Positions 51,791 to 59,887 of a stretch of 64,000 nt of DNA are shown here, in pieces. Numbering within the stretch: position 1 is the stretch's first letter; every line of letters begins with the position of its first letter. A program made the translations under genes and the position numbers. Source of the stretch: Streptomyces sp. H27-C3 (lineage in GTDB: Bacteria; Actinomycetota; Actinomycetes; Streptomycetales; Streptomycetaceae). The notes beneath the pieces are model-generated. The model was given only the letters and a program-made list of their open reading frames with translations, did not search any database and was not told where the DNA came from. Where the stretch lies: the NCBI RefSeq assembly GCF_030063415.1, contig NZ_JASITA010000016.1:103357-167356 (forward strand). The letters run 5' to 3'.

Positions 51791-52490
51791 GCGCCACCCC
51801 TCGACACAGACGGCCGTCCGGCGGGACATTCCCGGCTTTCCCGCCCGCACAACCACGCGGCCAGCCCAGCCGGAATATGCGCCCCGCGCAGGACATCAGT
51901 TGCACCCAGCGTAGTTCTCCGCATCCCGACCGTTAAGAGGCGGCGTTCCGGATGGCGAGATTGTTGTTCGGGAGGAAGCTCCCACGACGCGCCCCGTGCT
52001 CCGTGTGTGTGGCAGTGCGCCCGGCCTGCGCTCTCCTCGGGCCGGTACGGGAGCGCTTCCATGGAAGTCGCGTGGGTCGGCCCGCTGCACTGGATCCAGT
52101 GGGCTGGGGGACTCCGCCGCCTACATCCCCGCGGGCGGCGGACCGGTCCGGGAGGCGAACAGCGCTTCCCGGACTGTGCGTTCGCCCATGGCCCTCGCAT
52201 GCCCTGAGAATGGCTGAATCACGACTGTCGTCCCGTGCCGTTCCTGGCCGGTTCCGGGGCCGTTTCGCGGCCCCCACAGTCCGTCCTGCTGCCGTCCCGT
52301 CACTTGAGCCCCAACCCCGGTCGGCACGAGGACGTTTGTGGCGTTTCGCTCAAGCGCCCCGCGCAGAGGCCCCATTGACTTGCCCGCGCGCATCCCGTAG
52401 CCCCTCCAGTACGCCGTTGTCGTGGCAGCATGGTCCCAAAGCTACTTCGATGCGTGCGGTTTGGTTTTTCCACAGCCTGTGGAGGCGGCG
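51791..52490. other. Divergent control region without a convincing gene
   Basis: This 700-bp gap separates divergent regulator and asparagine-synthetase-like genes. The first 180 bp on the minus strand is AT-richer and likely holds the regulator promoter. A 48-codon plus-strand frame at 52061-52207 (ATG with GGGAG upstream, starting MEVAWVGPLHWIQW) is too weak to call. A further AT-rich patch (TTGGTTTTTCCACAGCC) lies just before the next gene. Confidence 0.4.
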
Positions 52491-54650
52491 ATGCGGTGGT
52501 TGGTGGGGTGGAGCAGTATCGCCGCGAGCTTCGGAACGGTCGGTTCGGTCGGATCGGTCGGCGCGGTAGGAACAGCGGGCGTGGTGGGCCCGGCCGGCGG
52601 CCCCGACGACGAGGCACGCACCGTGCACCCCGTCGGCTCCCAACTCCTGTGGGGCGACCCCGACCCGCTGTGGGCGGTCGGCGACTGGCGTCCCGACGAG
52701 GTCCGCACCATCACCGTCGACACCTTCACCCGCCTTGCCGTCCTCGGCTGTTGTGGAGCATCCGACGAAGAACTGCGCGTCGGCCTCTTCGCGGCGCGCG
52801 GCGGCGCACTGCGGCACCTCACCGCGTGGTCCGGCAGCTATACGGTCGTCGTCCAGGTCGGCAGAAGGATCACCGTCGTCGGTGACCTGGCAGGGGCCCG
52901 CCCCGTCTTCTATACGCCCTGGGCCAATGGCACCGCGTACGCCACCGCCGCGCTTCCGCTCGCCGACCTCATCGAGGCGCAGCTGGACATCGGCCACCTG
53001 GCGGCGCTGCTCGCCTGTCCCGACGTGCCCGAGGCCCTGCGCGACGGCACGCCGTACGCGGGTGTGCGGCGCATCCCGCCCGGCCACGCCCTTGTGCTGC
53101 GCGAGGGCTCCCGCGAGATCACCGGCTACGAGCAGGTGGCGTCCCTGGCCGTCGCCGCGCCCCAACTCGACCCCGAGCGCGCGGTGGACCTCGTGCGCGA
53201 CGCGCTCGTCGAAGCGGTACGGGCCAGACTCACCGCACCCCGGCACGCCCCGGAGACCATGGCGCCCGACCCGGGGCCGGTGCCCGGCATGGGGCCCGCG
53301 GAACGCCGCGCGGCCCGGGGCGCGCCCGTCCCCGGCATCGGGGCCGACCTCTCCGGCGGCAGCGCGTCGGCGACGCTCGCCCTCCTCGCCGCGGGCCTGC
53401 CCGGCATGCCAGGCACCGTCCTGGGCCACGGCACGGGCGCGGGGGAGCGCCTCCTCGCCGTCACGTTCAACGACCTGGCCTCCGACGCGCACGGCCGCGA
53501 AGCCGAACTGGAACGGGCCGGCGCCATCGCAGCCAACCCTCGGCTGCACCACGTCGTCGTCGCCGGAGGCGAAGAGGCCCTCCCGTACGCCGACTTGGCC
53601 AGCGGGCCCCTCACCGACGAGCCGGGCCCGTCCCTGGTCACCGCCGAGCGGCACCGCCGCCGCCTCGCCGCGGGCAGCGCCGACCACTTCACCGGCCACG
53701 GCGCCCGGCAGGTCCTCGACGCACACCCGGCCCGCCTCGCCGACCTCCTCATGGACCGCCGCCGCCGCGACCTGCTGCGCCCGGTCGCGGCGCTCGCGAA
53801 GGTCGAAGGGCCCTCCGCGCACTCGCTGTTCCTCCCGCTGACCGTCTACCGCGCCGCCCGCCGCCTCGCCCGTACGCCGTACCGCACAGGCATCGAGGAG
53901 GCGGCCACCCGCCTGATGGAACGCCGCTTCGACGAGCCGGGCGCGTGGGGCGCGGGCAACGGCGCGGGCGCGCTCGACGCGTCGCTCGCCGCGCTCGCCT
54001 GGAGCCGTCCCGGCCCGGCTGCGCGCTGGCTGACGGGCGAGGCGCTCGCTGAAGTATCGGTTCGCCTCCAGGGGGCCGCGGCGCGCCCCTCGTCCATACA
54101 GCGTCCCGGTGAGGCACGCGCGCGTGGCGCGCTGACCCGCGCCGCGTCCGACCACCGGGTCTTCGAGCAGGCCGCGGAGGTCCGCAGCCAACGGCTGCAC
54201 GCACCCTTCCTCGACAATCAAGTCGTACGGGCCGCCCGCACCCTCCCCGAAGCCCTCCGCGTCCAGCCGGGCGCGCGCGCCGCGATCCTGCGTACCGTCC
54301 TGTCCGGCGCGGGCGTCCAGGACCTGCCCGCAGGCTGGGGCGCCACCTCGCACGCCTCGTCGGCCGCAGCCGACCGGGTCGGACTGCGGGCAGCGGTGGA
54401 TGACTTGATCGCGCTGTTCGACGCACCGCTGCTCGCCGACGCGGGCATCGTCGAGGCCCGCGTCGTGCGCAAGGCCCTGAGAGCGGCGGCGGAGGGGGAA
54501 CAGGTCCCGCTCGACGGCCTGGCCGACCTGGTCTCCACAGAACTGTGGCTGCGCCGCCTGGTATCGCGGCGAGGCACCTGCTGGACAGGTACGGCGGCCC
54601 CCCGCCAACGTGCAGTGGCAGGCGGAGTCCCGCCACTGCGGAGCTTGTAG
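52491..54650 (+). CDS. Asparagine-synthetase-like protein lacking glutaminase Cys and PP-loop Asp
   Basis: The 719-residue protein has the two-domain layout of AsnB-type enzymes. The N-terminal Ntn region lacks the required Cys2 (the start is MRWLVGW), although SGSYTVVVQVGRRITVVGDLAG and ARPVFYTPW still resemble it. In the synthetase half the PP-loop reads LSGGSASATLAL: the Asp of SGGxDS is Ala292. The later HAPFLDNQVVRAARTLP segment is retained. Relatives include lasso-peptide cyclases, but no precursor or protease gene adjoins. ATG 52491 has GGAGG five bases upstream. Confidence 0.75.
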   Translation: MRWLVGWSSIAASFGTVGSVGSVGAVGTAGVVGPAGGPDDEARTVHPVGSQLLWGDPDPLWAVGDWRPDEVRTITVDTFTRLAVLGCCGASDEELRVGLFAARGGALRHLTAWSGSYTVVVQVGRRITVVGDLAGARPVFYTPWANGTAYATAALPLADLIEAQLDIGHLAALLACPDVPEALRDGTPYAGVRRIPPGHALVLREGSREITGYEQVASLAVAAPQLDPERAVDLVRDALVEAVRARLTAPRHAPETMAPDPGPVPGMGPAERRAARGAPVPGIGADLSGGSASATLALLAAGLPGMPGTVLGHGTGAGERLLAVTFNDLASDAHGREAELERAGAIAANPRLHHVVVAGGEEALPYADLASGPLTDEPGPSLVTAERHRRRLAAGSADHFTGHGARQVLDAHPARLADLLMDRRRRDLLRPVAALAKVEGPSAHSLFLPLTVYRAARRLARTPYRTGIEEAATRLMERRFDEPGAWGAGNGAGALDASLAALAWSRPGPAARWLTGEALAEVSVRLQGAAARPSSIQRPGEARARGALTRAASDHRVFEQAAEVRSQRLHAPFLDNQVVRAARTLPEALRVQPGARAAILRTVLSGAGVQDLPAGWGATSHASSAAADRVGLRAAVDDLIALFDAPLLADAGIVEARVVRKALRAAAEGEQVPLDGLADLVSTELWLRRLVSRRGTCWTGTAAPRQRAVAGGVPPLRSL

Positions 54651-54787
54651 GCGGGCGGGCGTCTGTGGTGCTGTTTCCGACCCGGGCTTGCCTACCGTGC
54701 CGGAGGTTATGGGTCGGGTGGGCGTCTGCGTTGCCGTCCCCGAGGGGACAGCCCCGCGCAGCGGGCCCTCCTCCCCCCTGCCCCCAC

Positions 54788-56794
54788 CTACTCCCCGCAG
54801 CTGATCCGCGACTGGGCCCAGTCAGAAAGCACCACCGAGCTGAACGGATCCTGCGGCTCGACCACAAGCCGAACCGTCTCGCGCCCGGACACATCCGCAT
54901 GGACCGGCACCGCCGCATCATCCCCCCGCACCACCTGCGACTTCCACAGCAGCGCCCCGTCCCCGTACACGGAGAACCGCACCGCCCCGAGCCCCATCGT
55001 CATGTCGTCGACGCCCGCCACCGCGTCGTACGTCGTGCAGCTGCGATTGAGATCGATGGTCACCGAGGACGCTCCGTGCACCGTCACCCCGTGCCCGTAC
55101 TGCTTCCCGCCGATCGACATCCCGTCGCGCTGCCACAGCCAACTGCTCTCGCCGACCCGCACCTCGGGCTTGGTGTGATCGCCGAACACCCAGTAATCCA
55201 GCCGGTTCACCTGGTAGACGACCGGCGCGGGCGGCGGCGGAGGAGGAGGGGTCGGCTTCGGCGGAGGAGTGGTCTTCACCGGCGGCTCCTGCTCAGGCGG
55301 CGGCTTCGGCGCGGGCGGCCTGGGCGCAGGCGCCTGCGGAGGCTTCGCCTGCGGAGGCTTCGCCTGCGGAGGCTTCGGCTTCGGCGTGGGGGACGGCCCC
55401 GCCACCGGCACCACCCGCGGCGCCGGCGGGGGCGGCGGCTTCGGCTCGGGGCTCGGCTTCCGCGGTACGACGGGCTGCGCGACCGGCGGCTTGGCCACCG
55501 GCGGCTTCGGCTCGGGCTTCGGCTCCTCCCCGGCGAGGGCGAACACCACTCCCGCGGCCACCGCGACAGCCACCGCCGCCGCGATCGCCGCCTTCGCGGG
55601 CGCACCCATCGCCTCGGCACCGGCGGCCCCCGCGGCCCCGCCGGAAGCACTCCCGCCACTCGCGGCGGCAGCCGCCCCCGCACCCGCCGCGCCACCCGCC
55701 ACAAGGCCGGCGGCCTTGAGCGTGAACCCACCGGCGATCCAGCCGATGACGGCGACCGGAAGCAGCGCGGGAATCCCGGCATTGACGTCACTCAACTCAC
55801 CGGCGGCGACCCGGCACTTCGCGCAATCCTCCAGATGCTTGCGCAGCCCCCGCTCGGCCCGCATCCGCAGACCGCCGCGGGCGTACGCGCCGAGGCGGTC
55901 TGCGTAGTGCGCGCAGTCACCACCCGCTGTCAGGGCGGAGCTCACATGAGCCTGCAGATACGCCTGCTTGAGCCCCTCACGGGCCCGGCTGGCCAGCACC
56001 GCCGTGGCGTTGGGCGTCAATCCGAACAGCGGTGCGACCTCGCTCGGCGACTCCTCCTCGACCGTGGTGTGCCAGAGCACGGCCTGCCAGCGTTCGGGCA
56101 GACTGCGAAAGGCCTGCATGGCCAGCGTCTGCTCGGCCTCGTGCATGGCCCGTACGTCGGCGCCCAGATCCTGGGTGTCCTCGTTCGACATGTCCGACGA
56201 CCGGGCGGACTCGGCGGCGAACAGGGCGAAGTCCTCGATCAGTTGCTCGCGCTTGGCCGTCTTCGTCCAGGCCGCGGCGACGCGTCGTGCGGTCGTCAGC
56301 AGATACGCCCGCACGGCCTGCTCGGGACCCGCACCCGCGCGCACGGCCTGCAGCGTGCGCGCGAAGACCTCGGCCGTCAGATCGTCCGCGGTGTGAGCGT
56401 CCCGGCAGCACGAACGCGCATACCGGCGCACGGCTTCGGAGTGACGTCGGTAGAGCCCTTCGTACGCACTGTCGTCACCGGCCCGCATCCGCTGGATCAG
56501 CGCCGCGTCGGAGGCCGTCACGGCCTCGGCCGAAGGCGACTGCGGCGACTGGACCGATTCCGTCAGCGGCCCGCTGCCGCCCTCGCGCTGCAAGGGGACA
56601 CCCGCGTCCTCGGCATCCGCAGGGGGCCACGGACCGGGGAGGACGGTCCCGCCCTCGGGATCACCGCTCGTGCGGCCCGGCCCGCCCTGGCTCGGCACCT
56701 GCCGCGCGGGCAGACCACCGACCTCCGGGCCGTCGCCGGCATGCCCGGCACCGCCAGGACTCTCGAGCGATTCGTCCCGCCCCTCAACACCCAT
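54788..56794 (-). CDS. ECF-type sigma factor fused to zinc finger, TM helix, Pro stalk and NPCBM domain
   Basis: From N to C the 668-residue protein has a low-complexity leader (1-95), sigma region 2 (about 98-165, DDLTAEVFARTLQAV) and region 4 (about 228-280, LPERWQAVLWHT). A zinc-finger-like segment with HLEDCAKC (320-327) follows, then hydrophobic stretches with a clear membrane helix at about 398-422. A Pro/Lys stalk (423-525, with KPPQAKPPQA) leads to a C-terminal NPCBM-type sugar-binding domain (525-667, YGHGVTVHGASSVTIDL). So one chain contains sigma factor, anti-sigma-like finger and extracellular binding module. ATG 56794 is chosen; the start is uncertain. Confidence 0.8.
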   Translation of the reverse strand: MGVEGRDESLESPGGAGHAGDGPEVGGLPARQVPSQGGPGRTSGDPEGGTVLPGPWPPADAEDAGVPLQREGGSGPLTESVQSPQSPSAEAVTASDAALIQRMRAGDDSAYEGLYRRHSEAVRRYARSCCRDAHTADDLTAEVFARTLQAVRAGAGPEQAVRAYLLTTARRVAAAWTKTAKREQLIEDFALFAAESARSSDMSNEDTQDLGADVRAMHEAEQTLAMQAFRSLPERWQAVLWHTTVEEESPSEVAPLFGLTPNATAVLASRAREGLKQAYLQAHVSSALTAGGDCAHYADRLGAYARGGLRMRAERGLRKHLEDCAKCRVAAGELSDVNAGIPALLPVAVIGWIAGGFTLKAAGLVAGGAAGAGAAAAASGGSASGGAAGAAGAEAMGAPAKAAIAAAVAVAVAAGVVFALAGEEPKPEPKPPVAKPPVAQPVVPRKPSPEPKPPPPPAPRVVPVAGPSPTPKPKPPQAKPPQAKPPQAPAPRPPAPKPPPEQEPPVKTTPPPKPTPPPPPPPAPVVYQVNRLDYWVFGDHTKPEVRVGESSWLWQRDGMSIGGKQYGHGVTVHGASSVTIDLNRSCTTYDAVAGVDDMTMGLGAVRFSVYGDGALLWKSQVVRGDDAAVPVHADVSGRETVRLVVEPQDPFSSVVLSDWAQSRISCGE

Positions 56795-57235
56795 GGCGGA
56801 AGCCCCCGTAAGCACCCTCAGACCGCAACACCGGCCAAGAGTCCCACAGGGCGAACCACGGACAGCCACTCACGACCGCCAACCACTCGTCCGGGGTGTT
56901 TTACCGGAAGGCGAGCACTGGCCTTCACCCCATCGGGGAAGACTCAACGACCCTCATGAGCACGCGACTTCGTCGCATGATGACCCGTCAGGCGCCGCCG
57001 AGTCGCGTCAGCGCCGCCAGGTCCTGCAAGGCAGAGCCACTGGCCACCGGTCTGAACGGCGACCAAGCCGGTCGTACCCCTTGCCCGTGCCCGTACCCGT
57101 ACCCTTTGCCCGTGCAAGAAGCACGACCAGGCCGGTCGTACCCCCTGCCCGGGCAAGGAGCCGCACCCCTCGCACGAGTAGGAAGCCGCACCCCTTACAC
57201 GTGCCAGAAGCAGCCACAAGAAACCGGCACTCGCG
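56795..57235. other. Gap with degenerate repeats before the TetR gene end
   Basis: The region carries the sigma-gene promoter. At 57060-57215 GCCGGTCGTACCCC occurs twice and related CGTACCC, GCCGCACCCC words recur. No gene is supported; open frames on the plus strand look like shadows. Confidence 0.5.
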
Positions 57236-58018
57236 TCACACGGGCCTGGACCGCAGCCCCTCCAGCAGGATGTCCAGCAGCCGTGCGGAAGCCGCCGCCT
57301 GCTGCGCCGCATCCGGCAGGGAAGGCGCAGCCGTGGCTATCACCAGCAGCACATCGGCCACCGTCACATCGCCACGCAGCTCACCGGCCGCACGCGCCCG
57401 GTCCACCAACTGCCCCACGACCGCGAGCAGCGTCGCCGCGCCCGCGTCGACAGTGTCGCCGTCATCCAGGCCGTCAAGACCGAGACCGGACGCCCGCGGC
57501 TCCGGCCGCTGCTCGACCAGCCGCAGCTCCGGCCCCGCCGGGAGGCCGGACTGCCGCTGCTGCGGCACCCGCGCCTCGCTCTGCACCACGGTCGACTCGT
57601 CGATGTCCACGCCCACCCGCAGCACCTGCGGCGGAAGCAGCCTGCCCGCGCCGGAAGCCACCGACGTACGCAGGAATCGCGACAGCGCCGACCAGGGCTC
57701 TTCCTCCTGGCCCAGGGCAGTGCGCGCCTGGTCGGTCAGCCGGGAGGTCTCCTCGTCGGCTATCCGGCGCACCAGCACGTCCTTGCTGGGGAACCGCCGG
57801 TAGACGGTCCCGACCCCGACTCTGGCCCGGCGGGCGACGTCCTCCATCGGCGCCCCGTAGCCCAGCTCGCCGAAGACCTCGCGAGCCGCCCTCAAAACAT
57901 GTTCAAGATTGCGCTGTGCGTCAACGCGCAGCGGCGCGGCACGGGATCTGCCCGTCGCCACCCGCCCGTTGCTGTCTGTGGCGACAGCAGTCTGCCAATG
58001 AGAGTCCTGAATGCGCAT
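57236..58018 (-). CDS. TetR/AcrR-family regulator
   Basis: The 260-residue protein starts MRIQDSHWQTAVATDSNGRV and carries a TetR HTH at about 33-80: VLRAAREVFGELGYG, MEDVARRARVGVGTVYRRFPSKDVLV. The C-terminal effector domain (about 90-255) has no family-specific motif and includes an unusual low-complexity loop (RVPQQRQSGLPAGPELRL). It diverges from the NADH dehydrogenase gene over a 290-bp gap and probably controls it. ATG 58018 is preferred over upstream frames. Confidence 0.88.
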   Translation of the reverse strand: MRIQDSHWQTAVATDSNGRVATGRSRAAPLRVDAQRNLEHVLRAAREVFGELGYGAPMEDVARRARVGVGTVYRRFPSKDVLVRRIADEETSRLTDQARTALGQEEEPWSALSRFLRTSVASGAGRLLPPQVLRVGVDIDESTVVQSEARVPQQRQSGLPAGPELRLVEQRPEPRASGLGLDGLDDGDTVDAGAATLLAVVGQLVDRARAAGELRGDVTVADVLLVIATAAPSLPDAAQQAAASARLLDILLEGLRSRPV

Positions 58019-58278
58019 CAGCGTTCCCCCGGTAATGATGTCTCCCCCCGGAGACTCCCCGCCCTGACTGTCAGGAGCGCAAACCTGGGCGCTCCGACGA
58101 GATACGAACATAGTTGAGCCGGAGTGGATTCAGAAGGGGGTAGTTCCGCACGGAGCGCCCGCCCGATCGGAGTATGGACCGAAACCTTCCTGATTCGGCC
58201 TGTGCCCACCCTTCATCCCCATGCCCTGACCTGCGAACCTTCCGAATCGGCCGGGAATTTCCGCACCCCGTTACCCCC

Positions 58279-58293
58279 GTGACCTCCGGTCAC
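58279..58293. promoter_or_regulatory. Inverted repeat in the TetR/ndh divergent gap
   Basis: GTGACC-TCC-GGTCAC is a perfect 6-3-6 inverted repeat about 17 bp before the ndh start region. It may be the TetR operator, but other regulators could use it. Confidence 0.5.
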
Positions 58294-58309
58294 ACAATTT
58301 GCTGGGCCT

Positions 58310-59722
58310 GTGGACAAAGTCCTGATGCCGTTGCGTCATGGGGTGGTGAAAGCTCATAACTCACCGGGGTCGACCCCCGGGTCCCCGCCCCGCACCCGGA
58401 TTCTCGTGGTCGGCGGCGGCTATGTCGGGATGTATACCGCACTGCGTCTCCAGCGGAAGCTGAAGAGCGACGAGGCCGAGATCGTCGTGGTGACGCCCGA
58501 CCCCTATATGACGTATCAACCTTTCCTCCCCGAGGCCGCGGCCGGCTCCATCTCGCCGCGCCACGTCGTCGTACCGCTGCGCCGGGTGCTCGACGGCTGC
58601 AAGATCGTCATCGGCGAGGCCCGGTCGATCGACCACGCCAAGCGCATCGCGACCGTCGCCACCCTTGCCACCGAGGAGGAGGGCACCGGACCCGTCGAGA
58701 TGCCCTACGACGAGCTGGTCCTCGCCCCCGGTTCGGTCTCCCGCACACTCCCGGTCCCCGGCCTCGCCGAACTCGGCATCGGCTTCAAGACCGTGGAGGA
58801 GGCCATCGGCCTGCGCAATCACGTCATCGAGCAGATGGACATCGCCTCCGCCACCCGCGACCCGGCGCTGCGCGACGCGGCCCTCACCTTCGTCTTCGTC
58901 GGCGGCGGCTACGCGGGCGTCGAAGCGCTCGGCGAGCTGGAGGACATGGCCAGGTACGCCTCCCGCTATTACCACAACATCAAGGCCGAGGACATGAAGT
59001 GGATCCTCGTCGAGGCCTCCGGCCGCATCCTCCCCGAAGTCGGCGAGGAGATGGGCCAGTACGCGATCCGTGAGCTGCGCCGACGCAATATCGACGTACG
59101 CCTGGAGACCCGACTCGACTCCTGCGCGGACCGCGTCGCCGTGCTGGACGACGGCTCCCGCTTCCCCAACCGGACGCTCGTATGGACCGCCGGCGTCAAA
59201 CCGCACCCCATCCTCGCCGCCAGCGACCTCCCACTGAACGCACGCGGCCGGCTCGCCTGCACCGCCGAGCTCAAGGTCGACGGCGCCGAGCACGCCTGGG
59301 CGGCCGGTGACGCCGCCGCCGTACCCGACCTCACCGCGGACGAGACCGGCAAGGAGTGCGCGCCCAATGCCCAGCACGCCGTACGCCAGGCCAAGGTCCT
59401 CGCCGAGAACATCGTGGCCTCGCTGCGCGGCGAACCGCTGAAGAACTACGAGCACTCCTACGCCGGATCCGTCGCCTCGCTCGGCCTCCACCAGGGCGTC
59501 GCGCACGTCTACGGCCGGAAACTCAAGGGCTATCCGGCCTGGCTGATGCACCGCGCCTACCACCTCAGCCGGGTCCCGACCTTCAACCGCAAGGCACGGG
59601 TCCTCGCCGAGTGGACGCTCTCCGGGCTCTTCAAACGCGAGATCGTCTCGCTCGGTTCACTGGAACATCCGCGCGCCGAGTTCGAACTGGCGGCCGGTGG
59701 GCATCCGCCCAAGACTCCCTGA
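58310..59722 (+). CDS. ndh: Type II NADH dehydrogenase (NDH-2)
   Basis: A single-subunit flavoprotein oxidises NADH to quinone without pumping protons. The FAD motif is RILVVGGGYVGMYTALRLQ, and the second GxGxxG is TFVFVGGGYAGVEALGELE. AGDAAAVPD and the PNAQHAVRQAKVL segment close the FAD site. The C-terminus has amphipathic membrane-binding segments. The start is uncertain: GTG 58310, ATG 58325 or GTG 58343/58346 are in frame and none has a strong Shine-Dalgarno. The divergent TetR gene and inverted repeat suggest local control. Confidence 0.92.
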   Translation: MDKVLMPLRHGVVKAHNSPGSTPGSPPRTRILVVGGGYVGMYTALRLQRKLKSDEAEIVVVTPDPYMTYQPFLPEAAAGSISPRHVVVPLRRVLDGCKIVIGEARSIDHAKRIATVATLATEEEGTGPVEMPYDELVLAPGSVSRTLPVPGLAELGIGFKTVEEAIGLRNHVIEQMDIASATRDPALRDAALTFVFVGGGYAGVEALGELEDMARYASRYYHNIKAEDMKWILVEASGRILPEVGEEMGQYAIRELRRRNIDVRLETRLDSCADRVAVLDDGSRFPNRTLVWTAGVKPHPILAASDLPLNARGRLACTAELKVDGAEHAWAAGDAAAVPDLTADETGKECAPNAQHAVRQAKVLAENIVASLRGEPLKNYEHSYAGSVASLGLHQGVAHVYGRKLKGYPAWLMHRAYHLSRVPTFNRKARVLAEWTLSGLFKREIVSLGSLEHPRAEFELAAGGHPPKTP

Positions 59723-59887
59723 CGACTGTCAGTGCGGTCGGTCACAATGGACGTGTGACCATAGGTGGGCTCACACCTGCACAGAGTGACCCGCTGTAGC
59801 CGCCCGGCGGCGCACCCGAAGCGACACCCGGCAGGGCAGCAAGCCCCGACCATGCCGGCCGGACAACACCATGAGGCCTGAACGTCA

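Noticed and set aside
52061..52207. Forty-eight-codon frame with a good Shine-Dalgarno (MEVAWVGPLHWIQW)
   Set aside because: The downstream part looks like random GC-rich sequence and I know no matching family; conservation would be needed.
52491..54650. Lasso-peptide biosynthetic cluster
   Set aside because: No leader peptidase, RRE protein, exporter or precursor adjoins the asparagine-synthetase-like gene.
54545..56959. Long plus-strand frame opposite the sigma fusion gene
   Set aside because: Arg/His/Pro-rich shadow of the real minus-strand gene.
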